Positions 25,912-39,100 of a DNA stretch of 64,000 nt are shown here, piece by piece. The notes under the pieces were generated by a model. That model was not told where the DNA came from and ran no database searches. It worked only from the letters and a program-made list of their open reading frames with translations. The position numbers and the translations under genes are program-made. The stretch lies in the NCBI GenBank assembly GCA_002943765.1, contig PQWQ01000015.1, forward strand, positions 248,001 through 312,000, read 5' to 3'. The stretch comes from Psoroptes ovis. Taxonomy: Eukaryota > Arthropoda > Arachnida > Sarcoptiformes > Psoroptidae. Within the stretch, counting starts at the first letter, position 1; each line of letters starts with the position of its first letter.

Positions 25912-28578
25912 ATGGAAGAAGTCAAAAAGCAATTAAGAATAATAAGAAGAAATATTACAAAAGGCATTAACAACAATTTTGAATTAGAAAAAGCGCAAGA
26001 TCTAAAGACAAAGATGTTGGAATTGAATGATCAATTATTGGATTTATATATCGCCAGTGATGAAGAAATTTCTTTAGAAAATGAAATGAAAATGGATTAT
26101 TATAAAGAAAAAATAGATAAATTTATTAAAGCTAAAACAAAAGAAGACAGTGTCAATCCTGATGATGAAAATAATGATAATACCAATCAAACAAATGGAA
26201 TTAATAATAATTTGAATCAAACAAATGATAATAACACAAATGTTGAACAAAATCCACCAGTGGCAAGTCATCAGCCAGTACAAGAAGCAAGTCACAGCGT
26301 AACATCGAATCAACAAGAAATAAGATCATCTGAATCCATCAACCAAGTCATCAACATAAATGAAATTCCAAAATTCTCCGGTAAATATATAGATTGGTAT
26401 ACATTCAAGAATCTTGCCAAGCCCATGATCAACAACAGCAACATAAGCGAAATTCGAGCAAAGAATTTCCTGGTCCAATCACTTGACGAAGTATCTAAAC
26501 GTAAAGTAATGCGATTACTTAATTCCAACGCATCTTTGAATGAATTGTGGAATAAATTGGAACAAGAATATGAAGATGAAGAAAAATTTCTGAATGAATG
26601 TAGACATGAGCTATCCAAATGTCCACAAGTTAGAAATGAAAATGATATCGTTGGATTAAGATCGGTCAAGTTAGCAGGCGAAGCAGTCCTCGCTGCAATC
26701 GAAAGCTTCGACAACATAAATAAAATGACAGAAGGTACAATGATCGATTCAATTGCTGAAAAATTCTATTACCGCGGTAACCGCGAAATAAGTGGTAAAT
26801 CAAAATCATTTAGAGATGCGATCGAAAAAATACAAGAAATGTACGATGAAGCTGAAAGATTCGCTAGAAAACGACCACAACAAACAGAAGCAAGACCACC
26901 AGCGACAGAAATTCGCCGTGCATCAATCAACATGATAAACAACAACAGCAGAATTCGATGCAATTTTTGTGATCAAGAACATCAATCAATAAATTGTCCA
27001 CATTTGAGCAATCCAGATTGGATCGTAACTAAAATCAGACAAAACAGATTATGCACTAAATGTATCAAACCAGGTCATTGGGCACGTGACTGTAGATCAA
27101 ACATTGTGTGTTCAATTTGTAGCTATGGTCATTCATCTTGTCTTCACGAAGCTGTACTAAGAATGAGTCCGACAAACAATCGATCAGCTCCAACACCACC
27201 AAGAGAAATTCACAACGAAGCATCGGCAGCAACAAATAATACAGCAGCAATCACATCCGCAAGCATAAGAGATGTTCATTCATCAGTAACAGCAGCACCG
27301 AACCAAGTATCAGCAAATTATCCAAATGCCAGTTCCATCAATACAAATACTGAATCAGCAACCAATCAAAGCGCATTCATTTCAGCCTTTGATATAAAAG
27401 AAGTAGCTACAAATCAAGTCGCAGCAATTTCCAACGTTGAAAATAATCCAATTGAAATAAAAATAATAGGCATTCAAAATTCAGATCGTCCAGTTCTGAT
27501 TGGTGAATACAAAGAAGAAGAAGTAGAAATTTTGCTTGATTCCGGCTCAAAAGCTAGCTTAATAAGTTCTTGTTTAATTAGTGATGAACCAACATTCCCA
27601 ACATCAGCAATAGAAATCATTACTCCAGTGGATACTTCTTTAAAACAGACTATAGATCGTGGTATCAATATTAAGTTCACAAAAGATTCAACCAGTTGTG
27701 AATTAATGGCTAGAATATTTGATTCAAATCAAAAATTGATAATCATTGGTACTGATTATAAATACAAATTCTTTAGTCCAAGACCGAAAGTATTATATTT
27801 TAACACTGTGTTTGGCAAAGTAAAAATTGTAAGCTCAACTTTTAAGAATTCAGATTTGAAATGTATCGAAGAACATTGTTTGAATCCTAAAGCTGAAGAA
27901 AGCATTAGCAATCAAAACATTACTAGTATTAATCATGACAAAACCGACTCGACAGATATTAGCATTAAACCGATTGCCATCGACGAATCAAAAAATAATA
28001 ATCGTACTTCAAAATTTGAAGTCAGTATCATAAACACCAGTCAAGAATCAAATTATTCAGAACAGCTTAGTCAACCTCGAAATATTTCAAAGCCACAATT
28101 AGTTGAACATCAAGAGTCAAATTTTGATTTCAGTCAAAAAATGAAGAACACAAAATCAACAAATATCAATGAATCAAAAGATGAATATGATCGCATAAGC
28201 AGAATGTTTCAAGTCAAAATAAACAAAAGTCCTAATTGTGCATTTGAAGTTAGCACCATTAATACCCGACAATCATCAATCAATCAAGAAAAATTTGAAC
28301 ATCCTAAAAATTCATCTGAAATAACAAAATTTGAAGAATATCAACATCCTAATGTGGATTCTAGCTTTAATTTGGATAAAAGTCATGAACATATACAACA
28401 TGGAATGAATATTGACAAATCAAGAGCACCAATAGTTTACGATGACAATTCATACAAGAACAAGTTTAATAATAATGAATTTGCTCCAGTTAAGATCAAG
28501 AAAAACGATTGTGAATATAATAAATTAATCAGAAGATATCTAATTGTTCCTCGGCCCGAGAATGTTGTGAAAATTTAA
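25912..28578 (+). CDS. Gag-protease polyprotein of the BEL/Pao-type element, 888 aa
   Basis: The start is the ATG at 25912 (context AAAATGG); the frame is closed by TGA at 25879 and has no earlier ATG. The N-terminus is charged and probably coiled, and residues about 80-110 are Asn-rich. A gag core typical of BEL/Pao begins near residue 151 (IPKFSGKYIDWYTFK). Zinc knuckles follow at residue 350 (CNFC...H...C) and 381 (CTKCIKPGHWARDC). A retropepsin-like active site LLDSGSKASLIS has its Asp at 543, followed by IIGTDY, as in BEL/Pao proteases. The last 300 residues are Asn/Ser-rich and hold a degenerate duplication of about 75 codons pitch. The frame ends PRPENVVKI, the last residues being LTR-encoded. 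It should package element RNA in cytoplasmic particles. No polymerase follows. Whether the C-terminal tail is remnant pol or new sequence is not clear. Confidence 0.92.
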   Translation: MEEVKKQLRIIRRNITKGINNNFELEKAQDLKTKMLELNDQLLDLYIASDEEISLENEMKMDYYKEKIDKFIKAKTKEDSVNPDDENNDNTNQTNGINNNLNQTNDNNTNVEQNPPVASHQPVQEASHSVTSNQQEIRSSESINQVININEIPKFSGKYIDWYTFKNLAKPMINNSNISEIRAKNFLVQSLDEVSKRKVMRLLNSNASLNELWNKLEQEYEDEEKFLNECRHELSKCPQVRNENDIVGLRSVKLAGEAVLAAIESFDNINKMTEGTMIDSIAEKFYYRGNREISGKSKSFRDAIEKIQEMYDEAERFARKRPQQTEARPPATEIRRASINMINNNSRIRCNFCDQEHQSINCPHLSNPDWIVTKIRQNRLCTKCIKPGHWARDCRSNIVCSICSYGHSSCLHEAVLRMSPTNNRSAPTPPREIHNEASAATNNTAAITSASIRDVHSSVTAAPNQVSANYPNASSINTNTESATNQSAFISAFDIKEVATNQVAAISNVENNPIEIKIIGIQNSDRPVLIGEYKEEEVEILLDSGSKASLISSCLISDEPTFPTSAIEIITPVDTSLKQTIDRGINIKFTKDSTSCELMARIFDSNQKLIIIGTDYKYKFFSPRPKVLYFNTVFGKVKIVSSTFKNSDLKCIEEHCLNPKAEESISNQNITSINHDKTDSTDISIKPIAIDESKNNNRTSKFEVSIINTSQESNYSEQLSQPRNISKPQLVEHQESNFDFSQKMKNTKSTNINESKDEYDRISRMFQVKINKSPNCAFEVSTINTRQSSINQEKFEHPKNSSEITKFEEYQHPNVDSSFNLDKSHEHIQHGMNIDKSRAPIVYDDNSYKNKFNNNEFAPVKIKKNDCEYNKLIRRYLIVPRPENVVKI

Positions 28579-28953
28579 GTTAAAAAATTGGTTACGTTCT
28601 TTATGAATTTCACGATTAAAATTCCATAGAAAAAGTTCTAGAAAAACGGTTGTAAAAGCACATGTCAAAAAGTTCGATTAACAACCGTCCACAAAAAAAT
28701 TAAAGAATTAAGTTAAAAATTGATTGTAATAGTTTGATTTAGTTTTAATTAATGTAGAACAACAAATGATTGTAAGCTTTTCCATTTTTTGTAATAATGC
28801 TTGAATAATTTGTAATCCTTTTTATAAATTTAGCAATAATAAAATTGATAGTTATTGATAGTTATTGATGGTTTTGAATTGATTAATTGATTTAAAATTG
28901 ATGTTTTGGATTGATTCGGAACCTTTAATGAAAAACCAGTCGTTTTCATTACA
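28563..28953 (+). repeat. 3' LTR of the BEL/Pao-type element (391 bp)
   Basis: Identical to the 5' LTR except for an extra 10-bp tandem unit (GATAGTTATT region near 28848-28868), one A fewer near 28643, and an altered TTTGATTTAG segment near 28733. The stop codon of the gag-protease frame (28576-28578) lies inside it. Confidence 0.93.
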
Positions 28954-28959
28954 GTTATT
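28954..28959. repeat. Target-site duplication of the LTR element, right copy
   Basis: GTTATT, identical to 25366-25371, abuts the 3' LTR end CATTACA. Confidence 0.75.
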
Positions 28960-31900
28960 GTTGTTTGTTCTTTAATTCATTTCATTCATCAAAATTTTTA
29001 GATATTGAATCGTTACAAATAATAATAGTTATGACAATAATAATAATAATAATAAAACTTTATGTTTTTTAAATTTAAATTTTCCAATTTTTCGGAACAA
29101 TATTTTCAATATTTTTTTCTAATTTCAATGGAATAATACCATATGATATGTTCAAAGTGAATCAAAGGAATCAATGTGTGTGTGTGTAGAGAGAAAAAAG
29201 AAAATGTCTGGATTATGTTTGAATGAAAGATTTTCAATCTTTCTTTGAATTATTTTTTTTAAAGAGAATTTTCGATTCAATTTCATTTTCAAAAATAATA
29301 AGAAGAAAAAAAAAATATTATTTTATCGATTTTCATCAATTTCATTGATGATCCGAAAATCGTTTTCCATTACACAATGCCGTAATCATTTCGAAACAAG
29401 AAAAGAAGAGAGGAGAAAATTTATTTTTTCCACATAATTCTACGATGATTTTTCATGATTTGAATACATATTTCACATGCATTCAATATGCATTATTTTT
29501 GATGATCAATTTTTTTTGAAGATTTACATCAAATATAAAATTCGCAAATCATAAACAGAAAATTACTTGACAAACGAGACATCTAAAATAGATAATGTCT
29601 GAGATTTCAAATTTAAAATTTTCAAAAATTTTCAAATTTCTATCGATCATCAATTTTGATTTGCTAATTTTCTGTTAATCATTGTGTGAGTGTAACTAAT
29701 ATAATTTGACAATGAAATATTGCATTTATGAAATCGAATAGAATGAAATGAATTCAATAATATAAGAACAAGCAAACAAACAAAAAAATGTCATTGACAA
29801 ATTTATTTCATAACAAACCAAGGCAAAAAAAAAACAAAATTCAATAATTCATTGAAAACAAGCCAGATTCGTTTGATTATTATGTTTTCAAATTCAATTT
29901 GTTGCCAAAATTTTGACTGGATTTAGGCAAAAAAATAATATGAAAACAAAATTTGGGGTATTTTTCTCGATCAGTGATTGGTATTGATGATTGTATAGCA
30001 GTAGTATGTATGTTCATGTGTTTGAATCATTAATCATAATTGATGACTTAACATCATTATTTTATTAGTTATTATTTATATTTATATTTATTAAGATTTT
30101 ATTATGTTTCTTCGTGGTACAATGATTTTTTTTCTCCGATTTTGAGTTTCGTTGTTCATATTTTGTTTTCCTAATTCAATTACGATCATATTTTTCATGA
30201 TGTTGTTTTGCCGTTGATACAATGAATTTCATGGTTTCAAAGGAAAATGATTTTCCATGAATACTACTTCCAACTCTGAAAACAAATTACTTGATTTTTT
30301 CATTTTTTAAAAATATTCAAAGAGTTGAAATCGCATCTCTTTCTAATTTTTCTTTCCTTAATTTGAATAATCTATTCAAAATGCATGAAAGTCTGTGATG
30401 GAAATCAATATTGATTGTCAAATATGATTATCATCATGATTATTATTGATTAGATTAGCAGCGATGTGTTCATTTTCGTAGAAAATTTTCCAAAAACAAA
30501 AAACTGAAATGAAAATTAATTTATTTGAAATTTCAAAATTTTCCCAATAAATTCTCAATGATTTCATTGACAAATTCTCGCTAATAAAACTCAATAATGA
30601 TCATAATAGTAGATTTCATATCAAATTGATGTTTTTGTTTTCATCATTCAAAGAAATTAATGTCTTAAAATTGTTGTTATTGTTGTTGTCATTATTGCTT
30701 TATGGCCATAAATTTATCATTATTATTATTATTATTAGCACACTTGGCAGAAAATATTTTTTCAAAATTTTTCATTTATTTATTTCATTTTTTTTGTTTT
30801 TCAATGTTCATTTTCCAATGGAAAAAATGAAATTAAAAATTGAAAATGACGCAAAAAAACTGGAATGAAATGAAATGAAAATAATTTCAAATAATGTTAA
30901 TGATCGGTTTCATTATTATTATCAATTTTTTTTCTCCTCATCTCTTCTCTTCACTGCCATACATTTGTTGTTCATTTTTTTTTATTTGTTTGTCAATGAT
31001 CATCATGATGATCATGATGTGATGATGGAGAATACAAAAAAAAAAATTATAAAATTTTCAATTTCAATGATCATCATTTCTATTTTTATTCCCATTTCGT
31101 CATTTCACTTGATTTAAACAGAGATAACTGAAAAATATTAAGGAAATTTCAATGATATCAAATTTTGAGAAAATGAAAAAAAAAGAAAGAATAATAGTTT
31201 TATTATTATTATTATTATTGTTATCATGATTCTCATTTTCAATTCATTCATATTCTTCAACGACATAGTACAATGACATCATTTTGTCTCTCTGTTTTCT
31301 TCATCTAAAATTTCCACATAAAATTATTACATTCTTCAAAATAGGGAAAAATAGGAAAAATTCTGAAACTATTTCGGAATTGAAATTATTCTTATTTTTG
31401 AAACGATGTATAACGATTAAACTATGTAGATATGCACTGCTAGAACGATGATGCAATGATATACATTATTTAAAATAGGAAAAAATGAATTTTCTCTTAC
31501 TCCGAGAAATGAAAAAAAAAAATACTTTAAATGATGAAAAAAAAAGAAAATGAAAATTTATTCGCTTCCCATTCACTTTTCATTGTCTAAATATGATGAT
31601 GATGATGATGATGTTTTTCATTCAATTTATATGTATTTGATTCGATTTTATTATTATCTTTCTTCTCTTCTCTTCTTTTTATTGCATTTCATTTCATCTT
31701 TTTTTTTGAAAAAAAAATTTTTCAATGAAATTTTGTGAATAAAATAAATATCAAAACATTGACAATGTTTTGATGATGGCAAAGATTTGATAATTTCAAT
31801 AATATTAATATTACAGTCAAGATGAAGATAAACATTAAATAATATATATATGACTGTTTATATCAAAATGCTACAAAATTCATTGACATTTATATGCATA

Positions 31901-34900
31901 TTCATAGATCAAGATTATTGTTATCATTATTATTGCTATGCTATTATTATTATTATTTACCAAGTGATTTATTCAATTTTACAATAATAAAAAAAAATAA
32001 TAATAAAGATAACAATGATTTTTTACATAAATAAAATTCATTAAAATTTTAAGAAAATGAAAAAAAAAAATTCTTTTGTATTTTGCCAAGAATTTTCTCA
32101 TTTTTATTATCATGGTATTATTTTTGCTTACATTAAATATATCAACATTACTATCATTTTTGTGTTGAAAATTGAAATGTTTTATTTTTATTTGTTTCTT
32201 TCTTAATTTTGTCTTTTCATTTTGAAAAAAATAGAAAAAAAACTTGAATTTTTTGCAGCTCAAAATTGAATCAAGAAAAAAATAAACAAGAAATTCTTCA
32301 AGTAAAATGAATCCTAGATAAATAAAATAAACCCCATGAACTATTTTTTGTTTCTAATATCTTAGATTTATTTGTCCATCAATGTTTTTTTATTTGATGT
32401 GTTGTGACCAATGAATTTCTTATTTGTCCAAATTCTTTTAGATGAATTACAGTAACGATTCAATAGAATTTCGTGAAAAAAAAATGGAGCTTAAAGCTAA
32501 CAATATTTCGATTTGAATTATAAATAGATTGATAATCATTCGATATATAATTAGATTTGTATTTTGTATTTGTGTGTACTGTTCATGTGTCGACCTTAAC
32601 ATTCATTTATTTTATAACAATTCAAAGAATTTGAGTGAGAAAAGAAAAAAAAATGAGAGAAAATTCAAAACATATTTGAATGTGATATGTATATATCGAT
32701 TATCAAGATCGATTATTTTTTAATGATTTTCAACACTTTTGAATTTCCATTGCTAATCAATTTATTTTCATCGTTAATTTTGATTATTAGTTTTCTTTGT
32801 TTGTTTGTTTGTTTCTTGAATTCAAATATGTTTTCGAAACATTTTTTTTTTGCTCAATTCATTTTCCATTTTACATTCGATTCAAATGATTTTTTTGGAC
32901 CAGGCTTCATCTTAACAACAATATCGCTCGCAAACTGAACATTTGTGTGATCATTCAACCAGAATTGTTATTGTTTGATAATGTTGTTTGTTGATGCGAT
33001 GCAACATCAACTGAAAATATTTATACCATTTTTGATGTTGGAATAAAATATTTTTTTTTACAAAAAAAAAAAAAAAATCAAATGAATTCAGCCAAATACA
33101 GCCAAATTCGAATTGCACATACACACTAATATTTTTTCCAAAAGATAATATTCTGCATTCTTTTGCAAGAAAAACTGCTGCTACTACCACCATCACTATT
33201 GCCCAAGACTAACACATATTAAACCACCATTACCGTTTGTTATTTTCTCTATATTATCATCATCAAATGTGTTTCAAAATGGATTTTTTTTCTGTATGTT
33301 TTAGCCATTTACCATTTTTCTTTTTGCACCATTCATTTTTGCCAAAGATTCATTTTGTGTTTGGTGCATTATTGTATTCGTAGATTGAAAATTTTTTCAT
33401 TATTTAATAAAAAAAAATTTTTTTTCAACGAAATAATATGGGCAAAATAAATTTATTATAATTTATTTATTTATTTTGTTGTTGTTGTTGTTGTTTATTC
33501 ATTTATTTATCCACAAATCACGCTAAATTTTTTTCCTGTAAATTTCAATCTATTTCTTGTGTTTTGTGTGATACAACAACAACAACAATAAAAACAATCT
33601 ACACCCACAAAAAAAAAATTGATTCAATTATTTTTTTTTTGAATAATGATAAAATTCTGCATAATCGAAAACCATAATTAGAAAGCAATAATGAATCGAC
33701 AACTTGCTCAAAATGAATAAAGATTCGTTTTTTATTTTACTTCAAATTCCAATATTCATTTTGATTGATATTCGTTCATTCATCAGTTGTTGTTGTTGTT
33801 GTTGTTGTTCATATATTCATTCATCAATTGATTGATTGTGTGGTACTGAACGAAAATGAAAATTTTCTGGCATAAATTCAATTTAGTGAATTTTTGAAAT
33901 TGTTGTTTTCTCTCAAAATTTGTTTTGCACAATCGCAATAGCATCATCAGTCTTTCATTAATTTCATTTGTAAAATTCAAATTCATTCAATTTTATTAAA
34001 TTTTTTCAAAATCATATCAGAATAATTTATTTTTATTTCTTTTCTCATCTTTTTCTTGGATTCTTCTCTTCTTCTTAATTTTTTTTGAAATAAATTCAAT
34101 TTGATATTCCAAGCTAATTGAAAATTCCAACTAATTCAATTTCATTGACAACATTCTTCAATGATAATAATATCGCGCACGCAGACACACACACACACAA
34201 ACACACATCTGTGACATTTTAAATTCATATGAAAAAATAATTATTTTCAAAAATTTAACGTTATACTAAAATTTCTTCATTACCATCATCATCATCATCG
34301 TTTTTTTTTTCTCTTCATAATTTTAATAAAAGTTTCAAGTTTCATCATCATCTTAATCATTATTTATGTATTGTTTGCATAAAATTTGTGATTTTCTTAA
34401 AAATTTTCTTCTCATCTTCATTCAATGATGCAATAATGAGTGATTATGATGCAAGAAAGTGTATGACATCGATTAAATTTGAATTTCATTCAAGATAATC
34501 GAGATTAAATTTAATGAATAAATGCATAAATGAATGGCCATTTCATATGGTCATGGCTAATTTACCAGTTTTCTCTAAATAAAATTCAAGAATTAAATAG
34601 AATAAAATATGACAATTTAAATTCAATTGATTCATTACTTTGATCATAGTGAATAAATGAAAACTATTCGGGAAAAAAAATAATATTTATTTTCGAGTGC
34701 AATTCATTAATTTATGAATGGTAAATTTGACTAAAATAAAAGTTCTTAGATTTTGAAGAAACAAACACAAAAAAGTTTCTGAATATTATCTAACAATCGT
34801 GATGATAATAATCATGATAATAGCAATGATTGTTTTATCTCATTTTATTTTTATTTTTTTCCAAAAAAAAAAAAAAAAAAAATTCCATGAAATTCTTATC

Positions 34901-36865
34901 CATAAAATCAACATTAACTTTGAACAATTGACAATCATTGTTAAAAACAAATTGTCAAGCATTTTATTTTCATTTTCTTTCATTACTTGATTCTCATCAA
35001 TATTCTGTGTGTGTGTGTTTTGGTGTATTCATGTTTATATGTGTACTTGTGTATTAACATCAATATAATCGTGTGTGTGTGTGTGTGTTGAATGTGTTTT
35101 TAAAATAAATTTTTTGCTTGTTTGTGTTTATCTGTTTATTTAACGATTATGATAATAATAATAATAATAATATATTCTTGTTGATGTTTGATTGAAAAAT
35201 AATTTTATTCAATTTATACAGAAATGAACAGTATAAATTCTTAAAATAATATAATAAATTGCTGATGATGATATTCATAATCGAAACACTGACCATTCAA
35301 CAGCAACATCAAATATCACAATATTTGATGAGAGAATAATCACACAAGCAACAACAATATGGCAACGACAGAATTTTATATTTAAACAAAACAAAAAAAA
35401 AAAAAAAATTTCCATAGTGATTCTCTTTATCGCATTTTACATTTTGTTCAAACATTTTTTTCTTCAAATTTCATTTACATCTTTGTGTCGTAGACAGCGG
35501 AGAAGATTATTTGTTGAAACTAATTTTCGATAATTTTCGATTTTCTGTGTTGAAAAATCAAAATGTCCAAAAAAAACTGTTAATTTCATTATTATATATT
35601 AAACAACATTATTATCATGATCATCATTACTTTCAAAGTCTTTTGAATAAATAAATTTGTGTATGAATAGTCTGGGTGAATGAATGAATGTATGAAAAAA
35701 ACTTGAGTAATTTTGAACAAAAATTTCAAACTTTTTTTGTCTAATTTTAAATCAATACAAGTAATGATAATGAATAATGGCCATTATATGATCCTATTGT
35801 ATAAAGTTACCATCAATTTTTTTTCAAATTTTAAATTTATTTCACAAAAAAAAACATTTTCCCTCATTTTGTGAACCAAAAAAAATATTACATTACAATG
35901 CTGCTATGAATGCTGTGTCATCAATGTGTGTGTGTGTATTATATTCGTCTGTTTGTTTGTTTGTTTGTATTCGTTGTTTCCAATTGTTGTTTGCCGTTGT
36001 TGTTTGAATTTCCTTTTAATTTTAAAACTTGTAACTTCAATTGTAACTTGAATTTTGAAATAAAAAAAATTGAATAATTGAAAATTTTTCTGCAGTGAAA
36101 TTGAGAAAAAAGAAGAGAAAAATTCTCTTAAAAATCATTGATCATTTTACAACAAATGAATTTTTGATAATATTAATATATTGACAATTTGTTGACAAAT
36201 AAAAACTAAAACAAACACAACCATAAACAATTGCAAGATCATCAAAAAAAAAAAAAAAAAATTATAAAATTTTGAAATAGTGTTCATTCATGAATGAAAA
36301 TCGAAAAATGTGTCCATCGAAATTATCATCACACACAATCATTGATGTATTTTATTACAGTTTTTGTTTTGCCGAAAAAAAAAGAAGAGAACAATTCAAT
36401 CATTTATTGATTACAAATGCCATTGATGTGTGCGTGTGTGTGTGTTTTGGTGTGTGTTGGTGTGTGTGCTTTGATGTTATTTATTATCGAATCAATTTAT
36501 TGTCATTTTGATCAATTTTCAATCAATTTCCCGCAGAGTTAAAAAAATGCATCGAAACAAAATATGAAAAACATAAATTTTCCAAAAAATGTTTTTTTTT
36601 GCATATTTTGTACTAGAATAAAATTGATATGAGAAAAAAGATAAATTTTTCGAAAATGAATAAGAATAAAAAAAATGAAAATGAAAATGAAAATTCATAT
36701 AATTCCATTATTGTTATTATTATTATGAATTTCATTTGATGTGTTGTTGTTTTTTGTTTTCACTGAAAAAAAAATGAAAGAAGCAAATTTATGTATCTTG
36801 AAATCATAAATTTCAAAATGAAATTCTTAAATTTCACTACAAAATTCATTCATCTCATGTCTTTC

Positions 36866-36891
36866 TTTTTTTTTTTTTTTTTTTTTTTTTT
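36866..36891. repeat. Poly-T tract (about 26 T)
   Basis: One of the longest homopolymers in the window. It is not clearly the tail of a recognisable retrocopy. Confidence 0.8.
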
Positions 36892-37228
36892 GATTCATAA
36901 AACCAACAACAAATAAAAAAAAACTTGAATATAAATATTTGTTTTTGTTCTTGTTTTTCATTTTGCAAATTTTTTTTTTCACCGAACAAAATGTGTACAA
37001 TAAATTTTCTTAGCCCTAATAAAACTTTGAAACTTAAAACAAGAAAATAATAATAATTTTTTTTTCCTTTGATCAAATATATACTTACATATATTATTTC
37101 ATAATGAATTGCTGATTGTAGCACAAATAATCAAAATCGAAATAATTTGGAATGAATTGAATGAAAACTTTCGAACAGCGGAAATTTTTTCTTCTTCATC
37201 TTCTTCTGTTTTTCAGTTGAATGTTTGT

Positions 37229-37252
37229 CACACACACACACACACACACACA
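37229..37252. repeat. CA dinucleotide microsatellite
   Basis: Twelve uninterrupted CA units. Confidence 0.9.
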
Positions 37253-39100
37253 ATTCAGTTCCTAATTTTTCTTTGTTTGCAAATAGCAAATTGGTGGTTA
37301 TTAGTTAAAAACCATTCAAATAAATGTTTTTCTTCATTAAATTTTTTTTCTTTATTCCTTTTGTTTTAATTGTTCATTTCGCTTGAAATAATGAAAAACT
37401 AAAAAAAAAAAAAATAAAAATAATGAGAATTATCTGTGTATAATTTAAAGAAATAAGTAAGAAATATAAAAATATAATCAAAATCATCAGAAATGGTCAA
37501 TTTTATTGCAACAATAAGCAAGAATAAATGGAAAAAAAAGAACAAATTTTCAATGAAATTCCATTGAAATCAATGAATCGATTTCGAAGAATTTTGCCAG
37601 ATTTTTTTTTTCGCTAGTTCAACAGTCAACAACTCTTTACTCTGCTTTCCGTATTCATTGAATATATAAATTTTGATTTCGATTTTGAAAACTTTGATAC
37701 ATTTCATAAAAAAAATGAATCTGAACTTTAATTCACCATGAATAAACAGATCAAAAAAAAAAATGTCAATGTTATATTAAATTTCTTCGATAATTTCGTA
37801 TCAACATATCCAAAATAGTTTTTTTTTCATTTTTGAAAAAACTTTTTTTTTTTATTTATTTGTCAATATGTTTACTTTTGATCATAATAATAATAATAAC
37901 AATAATATTTATTCAATATTGTCATCATGATGATCGTCATTTAAAGAAGAAGAAGAAAAAGAGTGAAAATATATCATCAAAATGTGTCAGTGTGCATAGA
38001 AGTTTCGAGCAAACTGAATAAACTGAAAAAAAATGAATAAACAAACAACGACAACGGCAACAACAACAATAAATTTCAACACAATTTTTTTCAAAAATGA
38101 ATGAAAAAAATAAATAAAGAAATCATCGATTTATCCATTGATTCACTTCATTATTCAAGCTATTATTTATCAGATGATTGAAATTTTCAAATGAAACGAT
38201 GAAAATATGAAAAAAATTGAAAAATAATTCCAAATATTCTTTCTATACACAAAATCATATTATTAATAACAATAATATTGATTCATCATCATATTAAATG
38301 GCTTAAAATTTTTTATTTTTCATTTTTTTTGCCTCCATTCTCACATTTTGAATGGATGAAAACAAAAAAAAAATCCAAAGATTCAAATAGAAATTTTTCA
38401 TGGTAACATTTTGAGAAAATTTAAACTCCTCATATATATTTGCTCCGAAAATTCTTCTTGCTTTCAAACATTATTGAATCTTCAAATTTTTTTCCCGCTT
38501 CAAAAAAATGCTGCAAACGATAATGCTGTAAATTATATTTTTGAATTATAGTTTGTGAAGAAAATTTTTCATTTTTAAAATTTTTGAAAAAAAAAATTTT
38601 CGAAAAATATGAAAATCAATTTTTCATCGGAAAAAAAATGAAATGAATTGAAAAATAAAATAAAAATAAAAAACATCATCGCTCAATTAATTAAATTCAT
38701 TTCAATTACATTCTAATGCAATCACCCAAACATCAACTTTTCATTTTATTTTTGTTTTTATATTTCATTTTTGTCATTTGAAATGTGATATTTGTTGGCC
38801 AAGTCAAATAGAAACGATAATAATTTCAAAAAGAGCTTTGATATTTTTTTTAAAAATTTAAAATTTTTAAAAAAATTAAAAAAAAAGAAAAATTGAATTA
38901 AATCATAATGGAAATATTTTGACAACAGCAACAAAGAAAAAGAAATTATTAATTCAATTAATCAAAACGACATTTCCATTTGATTTATGTCTCTTTCATT
39001 TTTAAAACGGCCAATAAATCAATAAATAAATAAATAAAATATATATTCTTACGAATGAAAAATGAAATAAAATTGAAAAATAAAATAAGAATAAATTAAA

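Larger units (their letters stand above)
25372..28953 (+). mobile_element. BEL/Pao-type LTR retrotransposon, polymerase missing
   Basis: Two near-identical LTRs (381 and 391 bp), both TG...CA, bracket one frame encoding gag plus a retropepsin-like domain, and a 6-bp duplication flanks the whole. Reverse transcriptase, RNase H and integrase are absent: only about 500 residues follow the protease and the frame runs straight into the 3' LTR. I see no TGG-type primer-binding site after the 5' LTR and no clear polypurine tract before the 3' LTR. The LTRs differ only by a 10-bp tandem duplication, two one-base indels and a local substitution, so insertion was recent. The likely reading is a non-autonomous family mobilised by a relative's polymerase, or a recent insertion of an internally deleted copy. 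Confidence 0.92.
28960..39100. other. Long non-coding A+T-rich stretch
   Basis: It contains simple repeats (CA at 37229, TG runs near 35071 and 36430, poly-T at 36866, TTG runs near 33478 and 33788). No exon, RNA gene or transposon end could be supported. Short open frames here are Ile/Phe/Asn runs from trinucleotide repeats. Confidence 0.55.

Noticed and set aside
26074..26963. Minus-strand open frames of 64-135 codons
   Set aside because: Antisense shadows of the gag-protease frame.
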